Below, piece by piece: positions 7,916 to 16,164 of a stretch of DNA of 63,708 nt; position 1 is the stretch's first letter; each line of letters opens with the position of its first letter. The position numbers were made by a program, and so were the translations under genes. The notes beneath the pieces were generated by a model, which saw only the letters and a program-made list of their open reading frames with translations, had not been told where the DNA came from and did not search any database. This stretch comes from Peptococcaceae bacterium (GTDB lineage: Bacteria; Bacillota; DSM-12270; Thermacetogeniales; Thermacetogeniaceae): positions 13,295-77,002 of the forward strand of contig JAHFCR010000008.1 of the NCBI GenBank assembly GCA_023249405.1. The letters are read 5' to 3'.

Positions 7916-8283
7916 GGACGCATCGGGCACCCCCGCAGCCACAATCAGCCAGACCTGACCGGCAAAGGATTGTGCCGCCCCGGCATTTCTGTCTGCGCTG
8001 TCGGATCAACTACAGCCCGATGAGCTGATACTGATCGCAACAGCCATGGGCCGCTGCACCGCCCGATATCTTCTCTAAAGTCAAAGTGCGGATTTATCCC
8101 GTCCCCATCCTGCCTCTCCTGGTCGTCACCCTAGTGAGCCGCTGGTCCACTTTTAATTTGCTCTTTGATCGCGGGGCGTCTATACTTTTGTCTTGGAAAT
8201 ACAATTCATCGCCACGGCAGCCCTCATTGCCGGAGGCATACCGCCAGGCCGGAATCAAGCAATCACCAAAGAGAGGAAAAACG
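7916..8283. other. intergenic region, no supported gene
   Basis: About 370 bases between the ferredoxin-like gene and the broken permease. Short reading frames exist on both strands but have no ribosome binding site or recognisable protein. I see no convincing promoter or terminator. Confidence 0.5.
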
Positions 8284-9002
8284 GTGCATCTTCCGATCAA
8301 CATTTCAGACCTGATTGCAGCCATAGCAATGCTGGCAGATACGATCGGAGAGGGATTTGCCGCCCTGGCCATGGGTTTTGCAGCGTTGCCCACCGGCCTG
8401 GGCTTCATCCTGGCCGGGCTGCTGGTCTTCGGGCTCAACTCCGTGGCCGTGTTATCCTTCCAGGTCGAATCGCTCACCGTGGTCTCCCGGATCGCCGCCC
8501 GGGACTGGCGCAAAATGTGCCTGATAACGCTGCTGGCCGGATTGCTCGGGGCCTTGATGGGGTTTTGCGGAGCCTTCGGAGCGATCGCCAGGTTTATCGA
8601 GGGGCCGATCTTGTCGGGGATGATGGTCTGTGTCGGCATCATCCTCTGTTTTGTAGCAGTGGACATGTTCAGGGAGAATAGGGTGGTCGGAGGGACGTCG
8701 ATCGCCCTGTCGCTGGTCACCTACCTGGCGCCCTGCTGATGCTGCTGATGGGCATCATCCTGCTCTCCGGTTTGCTGCCGCGGCTGGCCAGATACAACCC
8801 CGCCGCCTCCATCGCCGGCTTTCTGCTGGTCATCGGCACCGCCCTGGCGATACCGGCAAACCTCGGCGGCGTCATCACTCCGGCAGACAGCATCAGCGGA
8901 CCGGCGGCGATCGTGGTCACGACCACCACCTCAGATCCCTTCCTGGGCATCGTCGCCGGCGTCGTGGTGAGAACGGCGATGCGCCTGCTGGCAGGGATCT
9001 GA
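8284..9002 (+). pseudogene. broken membrane permease (NCS2-like), frameshifted
   Basis: Two adjoining frames, GTG 8284 to TGA 8739 and ATG 8739 to TGA 9002, meet in a TGATG overlap. Together they encode about 240 residues rich in transmembrane helices: AMGFAALPTGLGFILAGLLVFG, then SFQVESLTVVSR, and in the second half NPAASIAGFLLVIGTALAIPANLGG. This resembles NCS2/xanthine-uracil type permeases, but full members have about 430 residues. It is therefore either a shortened remnant with a frameshift or two coupled small membrane proteins. After TGA 9002 the same frame continues open to 9098 with a coding-like tail (ERKQMLPEIREFAND), supporting decay. Function is not assigned with confidence. Confidence 0.45.
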
Positions 9003-9116
9003 GGGTGCAAGAACCGCTTTGCCGTGTCCACGGTCTCCAATGCGGAACGCAAGCAGATGCTGCCTGAAATCAGGGAGTTCGCCAACGACAACGCTTGAAC
9101 ATCCCCCAGATCGATT

Positions 9117-9155
9117 CAGGCTCCGGAGCCAATACCCCTGGAGCCTGTTATTTTT
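9117..9155 (+). terminator. intrinsic terminator after the permease remnant
   Basis: CAGGCTCC (9117-9124) pairs with GGAGCCTG (9140-9147), followed by TTATTTTT. It closes plus-strand transcription ahead of the convergent pylT/pyl genes. Confidence 0.75.
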
Positions 9156-9232
9156 CAGGTCACCTGCCATAGAAGAATGGGAGAAAAGGTAAGATTTTTG
9201 AAACTGCCGGCTGAAGAGAATTGGAATTATAT

Positions 9233-9304
9233 TGGCGGGGAGTCCGGGAGTCACACCCGGCTGCATGGATTTAGAGTCCATGTGATCCTGCCGATCCACC
9301 CCCC
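9233..9304 (-). tRNA. pylT: pyrrolysine tRNA (anticodon CUA)
   Basis: A 72-base amber suppressor tRNA, with CCA encoded (3' end at 9233). Diagnostic features of tRNA-Pyl are visible: a six-base-pair anticodon stem (CATGGA/TCCATG) around CTCTAAA with anticodon CTA at 9274-9272, a very small D-loop in GATCGGCAGGATC, a short variable region, and a G-rich acceptor stem GGGGGGT. It closely resembles the Desulfitobacterium tRNA-Pyl as I remember it. It lies just downstream of pylD and inserts pyrrolysine at UAG, as in mttB. Confidence 0.97.
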
Positions 9305-9322
9305 GCATAGTCAACTTCATTT

Positions 9323-9340
9323 TATCCGATAGCTAACCGC
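9323..9340. repeat. 18-bp repeat between pylT and pylD
   Basis: TATCCGATAGCTAACCGC here is identical to 26397-26414 and, inverted with one or two changes, to 27138-27121. Read on the minus strand it supplies GGATAAAAT about 15 bases before pylT and could contribute a -10 element. It may be a REP-like or transposon-end sequence. Confidence 0.6.
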
Positions 9341-9350
9341 AAGTCTCGCT

Positions 9351-10169
9351 TTATCTTTTACTGACGGCCAGCGCCAGCATGGCGGCCACCCCGATCTGCA
9401 GCGGGTCATAGAGCACCCGGTCCTGCATGGAGGCATGGGCGGGGGCGGTCAAGCCCAGGGGAACCCCCGGGGCGGCCACCAGGGCCCCCGGCTGCAAGTC
9501 ACCCGGACCGATAAATGACCCCTGGGGAGTCGCCTCCACAATGTAGCGGTGACCGGCCAGCGCCTGGTGAAGTTCCTGCTCGACAACAGCCCCGGCCGGG
9601 GCCGCGGCTTTCCGCGCCCGATCGATATCGATATCGTAGACAGCCGGATGGGCGCCGATCTCCTGCAGCATGGCCAGGGCGCCGCGCCCGACCGGACCCG
9701 CGCCCAGCACCAGCGCCGCTTTGTCCCGCAGTCCTCCGGCCATGGCATCCAGCGCCGCAGAGTAACCCCTGCCGGTGGCCTCGCCATTGTCGGCCAGGGC
9801 GCCGGAGCGCAGGTCGATCGCCACGAAGCGCAGTTCGTCGGCCATGAACAGGATCTCCGCTCCAGACTCCATCCCCTCGGCGATGCCGGCCACATCGGTC
9901 TGCCCGGTGATCACCGCCCGGCAGCCCAGATATGCCAAGATACCGCAGACAGACTGGGCGAAATACTCGATCAGGCCCTCTCCGGCGGTGATCGGCACCA
10001 CGGCCGTCAGGCGGGATGCTGTGGCCGCGATCAGCGTCTGCTCTGCCATGCCTGCCGCCGCAGCGGCAATCTGCCGCAGGGTCAGCCCCGTCCGGCGAAC
10101 CAGTGTGGCATCGTAGCCGTACAACTCCCGCTCGATATTCTCGACATCGCTCCTGACCAGCCGGGTCAT
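9351..10169 (-). CDS. pylD: pyrrolysine biosynthesis protein PylD
   Basis: An NAD-dependent dehydrogenase that oxidises 3-methylornithyl-lysine so that it cyclises to pyrrolysine, the last biosynthetic step. Seen: an N-terminal helical half and a C-terminal Rossmann domain with ALVLGAGPVGRGAL. About 272 residues, normal for PylD. I take ATG 10169 (GGAAAGAGGG upstream) over the TTG two codons earlier. It ends in TAA. It follows pylSc on the same strand and precedes pylT, completing the bacterial cassette. Confidence 0.93.
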   Translation of the reverse strand: MTRLVRSDVENIERELYGYDATLVRRTGLTLRQIAAAAAGMAEQTLIAATASRLTAVVPITAGEGLIEYFAQSVCGILAYLGCRAVITGQTDVAGIAEGMESGAEILFMADELRFVAIDLRSGALADNGEATGRGYSAALDAMAGGLRDKAALVLGAGPVGRGALAMLQEIGAHPAVYDIDIDRARKAAAPAGAVVEQELHQALAGHRYIVEATPQGSFIGPGDLQPGALVAAPGVPLGLTAPAHASMQDRVLYDPLQIGVAAMLALAVSKR

Positions 10170-10259
10170 TGGCAAAACCCTCTTTCCATGCTATACTTTC
10201 AGTTTTTAGTTTGCCGTCTCTGCGTTGCCTTCATACAATACTGTCTGCTGAAGCACGGC

Positions 10260-11105
10260 CTAGATGTTCAGGCGCGCCCCGTCCAGGTAGGAGAGGCTGC
10301 GTCCCGCCCGATGAATGTTCCGGTGCCCCTCGACGGCCACCGCCAGACGCTCCAGCCCAAAACCGATCCCCACCCAGGGATCGATGATCCCCCACTGTTG
10401 GTCCAGCCGGTGCGGGCCATAGGCCCCGGACCCCAGCTCCAGGTCGCCGGCAAGCACATCTATCGTCTCTCCATAGACTTCAGATTCGCTGGTTTCCAAC
10501 CGGTAATCCTTAAAGCCGATCGCCCCCATCGCCAGATCCGCCAGTTCTTGCAGCCTGGATTGCTGCCTGCCCTCCAGGTCGTCTATCTCCACCAGGTTCA
10601 GCATGGTGAACTCGTTGAGATGCAATGCTCCCTGGGATTCCTTGCGGAAGCAGGGCCCCACCTCGAAGATCCGCATCGGCTTGCCCCACAGCCGCACCAG
10701 ATCCCGCATCAGGTGATAGAGATTGGGGGCCAGCATCGGACGCAGGCACTTGTCTTCTTCAACCCAGAAGACCTGCCTGGTGAGAGGATGGTCACGGGTG
10801 ATCGTCATCTTGGCCAGCATGCCCCTGGATAGCAAAATGGGCGTGACCACCTGTACAAAACCGGCGGCAGTGAGTCCGTCGATCAGGCTGCTCTCCAAAC
10901 GGCAGGTCAAAGGCCGCCGGGTGGTATTCTTGAGCGACTGCAGATGCTCTTTATGCCGCTCCGCCAACTGCCGTTCGCTCTGGCGATAGGATTGATCCCG
11001 CTCCCCGGCATCGGCGAAAACCCGGTCGAGCAGATTCTCCTTGGCGTTCAGTTCACTCAATCGCTGCCTCTGTGAAATTGTCCAGGATAAGCCCACTAGC
11101 CACAC
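10260..11105 (-). CDS. pylSc: pyrrolysyl-tRNA synthetase, catalytic C-terminal subunit
   Basis: Class II aminoacyl-tRNA synthetase catalytic domain that charges tRNA-Pyl. Seen: class II motif 2 region FEVGPCFRKESQG and motif 3 GIGFGLERLAV, plus the PylSc hallmarks KCLRPMLAPNLY and LHLNEFTMLNL. The end, SLSYLDGARLNI, matches the family terminus. About 281 residues, as in other bacterial PylSc. The start is GTG 11105 or GTG 11096, with no clear ribosome site. Notably its own stop is TAG (10262-10260). Suppression would add 18 residues before TAA at 10208-10206, so the enzyme's product could affect its own C-terminus. Confidence 0.96.
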   Translation of the reverse strand: MWLVGLSWTISQRQRLSELNAKENLLDRVFADAGERDQSYRQSERQLAERHKEHLQSLKNTTRRPLTCRLESSLIDGLTAAGFVQVVTPILLSRGMLAKMTITRDHPLTRQVFWVEEDKCLRPMLAPNLYHLMRDLVRLWGKPMRIFEVGPCFRKESQGALHLNEFTMLNLVEIDDLEGRQQSRLQELADLAMGAIGFKDYRLETSESEVYGETIDVLAGDLELGSGAYGPHRLDQQWGIIDPWVGIGFGLERLAVAVEGHRNIHRAGRSLSYLDGARLNI

Positions 11106-11119
11106 CGCCAGTCGTTTTT

Positions 11120-11488
11120 TTAGTCTGAAGCAATTGCAGCGGTACCGATTTTACTGCTTTTTTCCGGTTCCAGCTGCGAGCCATAATGCTGAGTGAAATG
11201 TGTCGTGCTGTACTTTTCCAGCTTCCAGTCCGGAATGTGGCAGGCGCTGCAGGCGCCCGCCGTCAGCTTGTTGCGCAGCCACCGGGCGGCCCGGCTGTGT
11301 TTGGAGTTGTGCACCAGGAAGGTCTTGTTGCAGTGGGTGGTCAATTCCGCATAATCCCCTTTTTCCACGAAGGATTTGACCCCGTGCAGCAGCCCGGTGC
11401 GCGACGGCCATAGCTTGATCTTGGCCACCAGCCGGAAAAAATCGACCCGCTTCCGGTAATAGCGCTTGGTTATTTTGGTCTCGCTCAT
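11120..11488 (-). CDS. pylSn: pyrrolysyl-tRNA synthetase, N-terminal tRNA-binding subunit
   Basis: Small basic protein that binds the variable and T arms of tRNA-Pyl and helps PylSc; in archaea it is fused to the catalytic domain. Seen: KIKLWPSRTGLLHGVKS, the CNK...HSRAARWLRNK segment and CSACHIPDWKLEKY. The His/Cys residues there fit the zinc site of PylSn. 122 residues with a C-terminal tail slightly longer than usual. It lies 14 bases before pylSc on the same strand, the split arrangement typical of Bacillota and Deltaproteobacteria. Confidence 0.95.
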   Translation of the reverse strand: MSETKITKRYYRKRVDFFRLVAKIKLWPSRTGLLHGVKSFVEKGDYAELTTHCNKTFLVHNSKHSRAARWLRNKLTAGACSACHIPDWKLEKYSTTHFTQHYGSQLEPEKSSKIGTAAIASD

Positions 11489-11548
11489 CTCTGACCCCTG
11501 CTTCCGTTAATGGTAGCTCGGCTTGAAGATGGCCCGGGCTTAATCATA

Positions 11549-12715
11549 TCAGGATGGCTCATCTAAAGCAAAGGTTGGCGGCGGCAGGTGATTCTGGCGG
11601 CAGATGTCCCCGATCGTTTCCCGTCGCCTCCCCCAGGCCTCAGCCGCTCTGTCAGCTTGGAAGATCAGCGTTGCAGCCCAACATTCGGCGCCCGGCGCAT
11701 AATCCGTGATCGCCTCGTCCGCCCCGAAGAAACCGGGCAACAGCCGCAAGGGGCCGGCGGCGGCGATGGCGTGCTCCCCCGGGAAGGACAATCTGCCCTG
11801 CGCCACCAGGATATGCTCGTAGATCACCGTCCGGGGGTCAGTCCGCGGTAAGCCGGCGGGCAGTTGGTGATGAACAAAAAGATCGCGGAGCAGGGTCAGC
11901 ATGTTGACACCGGTGGAGTTGTAGACAGTGGCGGGCGTCTGGCTGGGCAGGCGGGCGTCGATCTCCAGCACCTTCAGCACCCCGCCGTGATCGATCACCT
12001 CCACGTCCATGATTCCGTTTAAGTTGATCAGGCCGGCGATCCTGGCCGCCAGGGCCTGAAACTCCGCCACCCTGACGGGCGGCAGCTTGGTCGGGGCGGT
12101 GACGCCCCGGCAGTCATAATCCGCATCCATCTCCAGGTCGGTCACCTGCAGGGGGAGATAATGGCCGTCGCAGCCGAGCACCTCGATCGAGTAAGAGTCC
12201 CCCTGTAGAAATTCCTGGATCACCCACTGCTCTGCCTGGATTCCCTCATCGGCCAGCAACCGCTCGATCTCCACGGGCTGTTCCAGCAGGCGCACGCCCC
12301 TGCTGCCGCTGGATTCCGAAGGCTTGGCGATCACCGGCAGGCTGCAGTCGGGCCAGTAGCGCGGCGCCGGAATGCCTCGCCCCGCAAACAGGGCGTCTGA
12401 CATCTGCTTGGAGGAGGTGATCGCATAAGCGGCGGCATCATGGGCCAGGGGCGCACCGACGCCTCTGGCGGCCTGCTCCAAACGGTGCAGCGCCTCCTGG
12501 TTCTCCAGCGCCGGCACCACGAAGTCGGCCTGTTGCAGCAGGTGTTCCAGCGCCTGGCTGTCTTCCAGCAGATCCAGCCTGACAAAGCGGTCGCACAGGC
12601 CGGAGGCGGGCGCAGACTCCCTCCTGTCGATCAGGGTGGTCTCCCACCCGGCTTTTCCGGCCAGGTAGGCGGCCTCGGACCCCTGCAAGCCCCCTCCGGC
12701 CACCACGATCCTCAT
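11549..12715 (-). CDS. pylC: 3-methylornithine:lysine ligase PylC
   Basis: An ATP-grasp ligase that joins 3-methyl-D-ornithine to the side-chain amine of lysine. Seen: an N-terminal nucleotide-fold start MRIVVAGGGLQGSEAAYLA and a central ATP-grasp with VIAKPSESSGSRGVRLL. The metal and phosphate segment is LKVLEIDARLPSQTPATVYNS. I chose ATG 12715 because it overlaps the pylB stop as ATGA and matches family starts; a longer frame reaches back into pylB. 388 residues. Ends in TGA. Confidence 0.94.
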   Translation of the reverse strand: MRIVVAGGGLQGSEAAYLAGKAGWETTLIDRRESAPASGLCDRFVRLDLLEDSQALEHLLQQADFVVPALENQEALHRLEQAARGVGAPLAHDAAAYAITSSKQMSDALFAGRGIPAPRYWPDCSLPVIAKPSESSGSRGVRLLEQPVEIERLLADEGIQAEQWVIQEFLQGDSYSIEVLGCDGHYLPLQVTDLEMDADYDCRGVTAPTKLPPVRVAEFQALAARIAGLINLNGIMDVEVIDHGGVLKVLEIDARLPSQTPATVYNSTGVNMLTLLRDLFVHHQLPAGLPRTDPRTVIYEHILVAQGRLSFPGEHAIAAAGPLRLLPGFFGADEAITDYAPGAECWAATLIFQADRAAEAWGRRRETIGDICRQNHLPPPTFALDEPS

Positions 12716-13815
12716 ATCGCCGGCACCAGCCTGTCGGCATTCTGCCTCGCTAATTGGCGCTTCTCCGCTGTCACCCAATCCCGGTAGCGCCCCGGCGCCA
12801 CAGGCTCCAGACCCAACTGTTCCAGGATGGGGAGTATCCCCGCCACGGTGCGGCAACCGTCATCGATGTCCCTGGTGCTCTGGGCCACCCCGGCCAGCCC
12901 CTGACGGGGCGGAATCAGGGAGGTGACTACATTCGCCCCGGCATTCAGCCTGGCTTGCAGACCGGCCGACCCGTCGATGTCGAGGGAGGCCGGGATCAAC
13001 CGGTCCGGGAAGAGCAGGCGCATCACGGCGATCACCTTCAGCTCCTCACTCCGGTCCGGAGTGGGCCAGATCTCCATCGGCGTGCCCGCCTGCGGCACGA
13101 AGCTCATCACCCGCACCTGCTGCGCCCCGATCAGCTCCATACTTTCAAAAGAGTCGACAACATCATGGGCGGTCTCTCCCACTCCCTTGAGAATCCCCTC
13201 CTCCACCAGCAGGCCGTGCCGGAGGGCTTGAAGCTTGGCTTCCCATCTCTCGTCGATGCTCTGATCCAGTCTCAAGCGCTGGAACAACGCCCGGTTATGC
13301 GTTTCCTGGTAGCAGGCGTACCAATCAGCGCCCGCTGCCGCCAACTGTTTCAGCGCCGCTGCGGTCACGACCCCCGGGGAGACCATCACCGGCAGTTCGA
13401 ACCGCCTTTTGATCTCACCGACCAGGTTCGCCAGCGGCTCATATCCATCCGGTTGTTCCAGACAGGGAGCGTCCTCACCGGAGGTCAGATCGATCAGGTG
13501 CACCCCGGATGAGGCCAGACTGCCGGCTATGTCCAGGATCTCGCCGGAGGTCTTGCGATAGCGCGGGCTCTGGAGATTCGACCGGCGGTAATAGCAAAAA
13601 GTGCAGTCGTTGCGGCACCAGGTGGAAAAATAGATAAAGCCGTAGAGAAAGATCTGGTCATGAAAATGCCGGCTCCTGAGGGCGCGGGCCGCCTCAAAGA
13701 TCGCCTCCGCCTCTTCTTCCCCCGCTTCCAGCAAGGAGACGATCTCGCCCCTGGATAATGCCTGCTGCTGTTCGGCCTTGCTCAGCACCCGCTCCAGATT
13801 GATCAAGGACCCCAC
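12712..13815 (-). CDS. pylB: methylornithine synthase PylB (radical SAM)
   Basis: A radical S-adenosylmethionine mutase that turns lysine into 3-methyl-D-ornithine, the first pyrrolysine step. Seen: the cluster motif Cys67-x3-Cys71-x2-Cys74 (CRNDCTFC), a (beta-alpha)8 barrel, and LTSGEDAPCLEQPDGY and SLDIDGSAGLQARLNAGANVVTS, typical of PylB and related to HydE/BioB. 367 residues. The GTG start at 13815 follows AGGAGGCG. It is the first gene of the cassette, ahead of pylC (4-base overlap). A Fur-box-like palindrome lies just upstream. Confidence 0.95.
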   Translation of the reverse strand: MGSLINLERVLSKAEQQQALSRGEIVSLLEAGEEEAEAIFEAARALRSRHFHDQIFLYGFIYFSTWCRNDCTFCYYRRSNLQSPRYRKTSGEILDIAGSLASSGVHLIDLTSGEDAPCLEQPDGYEPLANLVGEIKRRFELPVMVSPGVVTAAALKQLAAAGADWYACYQETHNRALFQRLRLDQSIDERWEAKLQALRHGLLVEEGILKGVGETAHDVVDSFESMELIGAQQVRVMSFVPQAGTPMEIWPTPDRSEELKVIAVMRLLFPDRLIPASLDIDGSAGLQARLNAGANVVTSLIPPRQGLAGVAQSTRDIDDGCRTVAGILPILEQLGLEPVAPGRYRDWVTAEKRQLARQNADRLVPAI

Positions 13816-13867
13816 CCGCCATACGCCTCCTGATTACTTCTACTCATATTCGTCGTTTACTTTATTT

Positions 13868-13888
13868 AAATGACGATCATTATCGTTA
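13868..13888. promoter_or_regulatory. Fur-box-like palindrome upstream of pylB
   Basis: On the minus strand the sequence reads GATAATGATCGTCATTT, which matches about 14 of the first 16 positions of the classical Fur consensus GATAATGATAATCATTATC. It lies about 55-75 bases before the pylB start in the probable promoter region. Iron control of a cassette whose first enzyme is a 4Fe-4S protein would make sense, but this rests on sequence alone. Confidence 0.4.
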
Positions 13889-13927
13889 TGGTATCCTCGC
13901 TTTGGTTCTCTAGCTCCGAAGAACGGA

Positions 13928-14539
13928 TCAATCCTGGCTGAAAAGAGCGGCCAGTTCAGCCGGGGTATCCGCCAGGTAGTCCGGGCAGCCCTCTCCGAGC
14001 TTGGCGGAGGTATGCCAGCCCCAGGTGACGCCCACGGTCAGCGCTCCTGCCTGGCGCCCCTCCAGCATGTCCCCCTTGGTGTCCCCCACGTAATAGGCGG
14101 CCAGGCCGGGGTGCCTGGCCATCACCCCGGTGATCTTCCTGATCTTGCTCTTTTCCTGCTCGGCGCCGATCACGTCGGCGACGCAGCGCACGCCGCTGCG
14201 CTCCAGCACGGCCATTGTCGGCGCCATCAGGTTGGAGGTAATGATGATCACCGCGTTCCGGACGGCGATCGCCTCCAGGGCCGCAGCCATCCCCGGGAAC
14301 AATTCCACTTCAGTGGTGGGCTCGATCTGCTCGTAATACTCCAGGATCCGGTCGATGGTGGCATTATCCACGCCGAGCCGTCCCATCGTCACGTAGACGT
14401 TGTCGTCAAACATGGCGATCGCCTCTTCCATACTGCCGATGATAAATCCACCCTGGCGGCAGGCCCGGATCCAGCCCTCCGTGAACTGCGCCAGCGAATC
14501 GACGATCACCCCGTCGTAGTCGAACATCACCAGTGACAT
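13928..14539 (-). CDS. HAD-family hydrolase (phosphatase-like)
   Basis: A 203-residue haloacid-dehalogenase superfamily phosphatase. Seen: motif I MFDYDGVIVDS with the paired aspartates, motif II IIITSN, a lysine-containing EQEKSKIRK (motif III), and motif IV YYVGDTKGDM. The cap is of the helical phosphoglycolate-phosphatase type. Substrate unknown. It is transcribed separately, between the pyl cassette and the terminator of the methyltransferase operon. It ends in TGA. Confidence 0.85.
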   Translation of the reverse strand: MSLVMFDYDGVIVDSLAQFTEGWIRACRQGGFIIGSMEEAIAMFDDNVYVTMGRLGVDNATIDRILEYYEQIEPTTEVELFPGMAAALEAIAVRNAVIIITSNLMAPTMAVLERSGVRCVADVIGAEQEKSKIRKITGVMARHPGLAAYYVGDTKGDMLEGRQAGALTVGVTWGWHTSAKLGEGCPDYLADTPAELAALFSQD

Positions 14540-14586
14540 CGCACTCTCCTTCTCCGGCCGGTTTGCGCCTGTTGCCGATACCGCCT

Positions 14587-14619
14587 AAAAAAGTGCCCCT
14601 ACGATAAAGTGAGGGGGCG
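14587..14619 (-). terminator. intrinsic terminator of the corrinoid/MtrH-like operon
   Basis: On the minus strand GCCCC (14618-14614) pairs with GGGGC (14598-14594), and a run of six T follows two bases later (14592-14587). It lies 41 bases after the stop of the MtrH/AcsE-like gene and before the HAD gene. Confidence 0.65.
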
Positions 14620-14659
14620 TAAAGGGAGGTAATAGTATATAAGCTAAGGTTAGAATGCG

Positions 14660-15457
14660 TTAGAATACAAATTTGTTGGCGCGATAGGCCTTCAGGTAGC
14701 GCATGCAGTAGTCGTCACGCCCGGCCAGGGTCTCGGCGGCGATCAGTCCGGCCATCATGTTCCTGTCCAGCGGATCGATGATCAGTCCGTCCAGGCCTCT
14801 GCTGATCGCCATGGTGGCGAAGACCGTGTTCAGATACTTGCGCCCGGGCAGCCCGAAGGAGATGTTGGACAGTCCGCACATGGTGTGCACTCCCTGGAAC
14901 CGGGTCATGATCAGCTGGATGGCGTCGAGGAACTCGGACCCGAACCTGCCGTCGGTGGACACCGGCTGCACCAGGGGGTCGACATAGATGTTCTCCAGCG
15001 GCACGTTTTTCCGGGTCAGTCCCTCGATCAGCTTGTCGGCGATCTTCACCCGCGCCTCCGCCGTCTGGGGCATGCCCTCGTCGCTCATGCAGAGGGCGAC
15101 TATTTTTAAGTCGGTGCCGGCCACCAGCGGCAGCAGCGCCTCATAGCGGGCATTTTCCAGGGAGATGGAGTTGATCATGGCCACACCCTTGTGCACTGCC
15201 AGGGCCTTTTCAATCGCCTTGGGGTCCGGGCTGTCGATACAGCAGGGACCGTCCACCGCAGACTGGACTGTTTTGACCAGCCACTCCAGGTAATCCCCCT
15301 CCTTGCCGACGAAGATCCCGGCGTTGACGTCGATATAGTCGGCGCCGGCCTCGTGCTCATCCAGGGCGACCTTCTTGATCGCCTCCGCATCCTGGGCCTC
15401 GATCACCGGGCCGATCACCTTGCGGCTGGCGTTGATCAGTTCTCCTACGATAACCAT
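14660..15457 (-). CDS. methyltetrahydrofolate:corrinoid methyltransferase (MtgA/AcsE-like)
   Basis: A dihydropteroate-synthase-fold methyltransferase of about 265 residues that exchanges methyl groups between tetrahydrofolate and a corrinoid protein. Seen: IVGELINASRK at the N-terminus, the pterin-site stretch GADYIDVNAGIF, a conserved CIDSPDP, and GLSNISFGLPGRKYLN, all typical of the AcsE/MtgA/MtvA branch. It follows its corrinoid protein (30 bases) and the MttB-family methyltransferase, the same gene set as glycine betaine demethylation operons. It would deliver methyl-THF to the Wood-Ljungdahl pathway. Confidence 0.9.
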   Translation of the reverse strand: MVIVGELINASRKVIGPVIEAQDAEAIKKVALDEHEAGADYIDVNAGIFVGKEGDYLEWLVKTVQSAVDGPCCIDSPDPKAIEKALAVHKGVAMINSISLENARYEALLPLVAGTDLKIVALCMSDEGMPQTAEARVKIADKLIEGLTRKNVPLENIYVDPLVQPVSTDGRFGSEFLDAIQLIMTRFQGVHTMCGLSNISFGLPGRKYLNTVFATMAISRGLDGLIIDPLDRNMMAGLIAAETLAGRDDYCMRYLKAYRANKFVF

Positions 15458-15487
15458 ACAGCAACCTCCTGTTTTTATGTTTTGAGT

Positions 15488-16111
15488 TTAAGCGGAGAGT
15501 AGCCCGCGGGCAGTTTCTACGGCGCCCGGAGCATCCTCTCCGTAACCGTCGGCGCCGATCTTCCGGGCGTAGGCCGGAGTCACCGGAGCGCCGCCGACCA
15601 TCGTCTTATAGCTCAGCCCCTGTTCACGGACTGTCTTGATCAGGGCTTCCATACCCGGCATGGTGGTAGTCAGCAGGGCCGACATGCAGATGATGTCCGC
15701 CTGCTTCTCCGCCGCCGCGGCCAGGAACTTGTCGGCGTCCACGTCCACGCCCAGGTCGATGACCTGGAATCCGGCCCCCTCCAGCATCATGGCCACCAGG
15801 TTCTTGCCGATGTCATGCAGGTCCCCCTTGACGGTTCCAATGACGATGGTGCCCTTGTTGCCGGAGTCGCCTTTGGCCAGGTGCGGCTTGAGCACATCCA
15901 GCCCGGCCTTCATGGCATGGGCCGCCTGCAGCATTTCGGGGACAAAGAACTCCCCCTCGGCAAAGAGACGGCCAACCTCATCCATGGCCGCGATCAGACC
16001 CTCGTTCAGGATCTTGGAGACATCACCACCAGCAGCGATCTCCTCTTTGACCAGTGACTCCACACGCTCCTGTTCCATTTCGATAACTGCATCGTAAATA
16101 TCCTTTATCAT
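15488..16111 (-). CDS. methyltransferase corrinoid protein (MtgC-like)
   Basis: A 207-residue corrinoid carrier with an N-terminal helical cap and a Rossmann B12 domain. GDLHDIGKN places the cobalt ligand at His99. GLDVLKPHL, GSALL-type core strands and GADGYGEDA are as in relatives. It stands between the MttB-family methyltransferase (53 bases upstream) and the MtrH-like methyltransferase. It is therefore the methyl carrier of this three-component system. The ATG at 16111 is preceded by AGGAGGATAGCCCGAA. Confidence 0.93.
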   Translation of the reverse strand: MIKDIYDAVIEMEQERVESLVKEEIAAGGDVSKILNEGLIAAMDEVGRLFAEGEFFVPEMLQAAHAMKAGLDVLKPHLAKGDSGNKGTIVIGTVKGDLHDIGKNLVAMMLEGAGFQVIDLGVDVDADKFLAAAAEKQADIICMSALLTTTMPGMEALIKTVREQGLSYKTMVGGAPVTPAYARKIGADGYGEDAPGAVETARGLLSA

Positions 16112-16164
16112 TTCGGGCTATCCTCCTGCACATGTTTAGTTTAAACCTTCGAAGACCGATGCGT

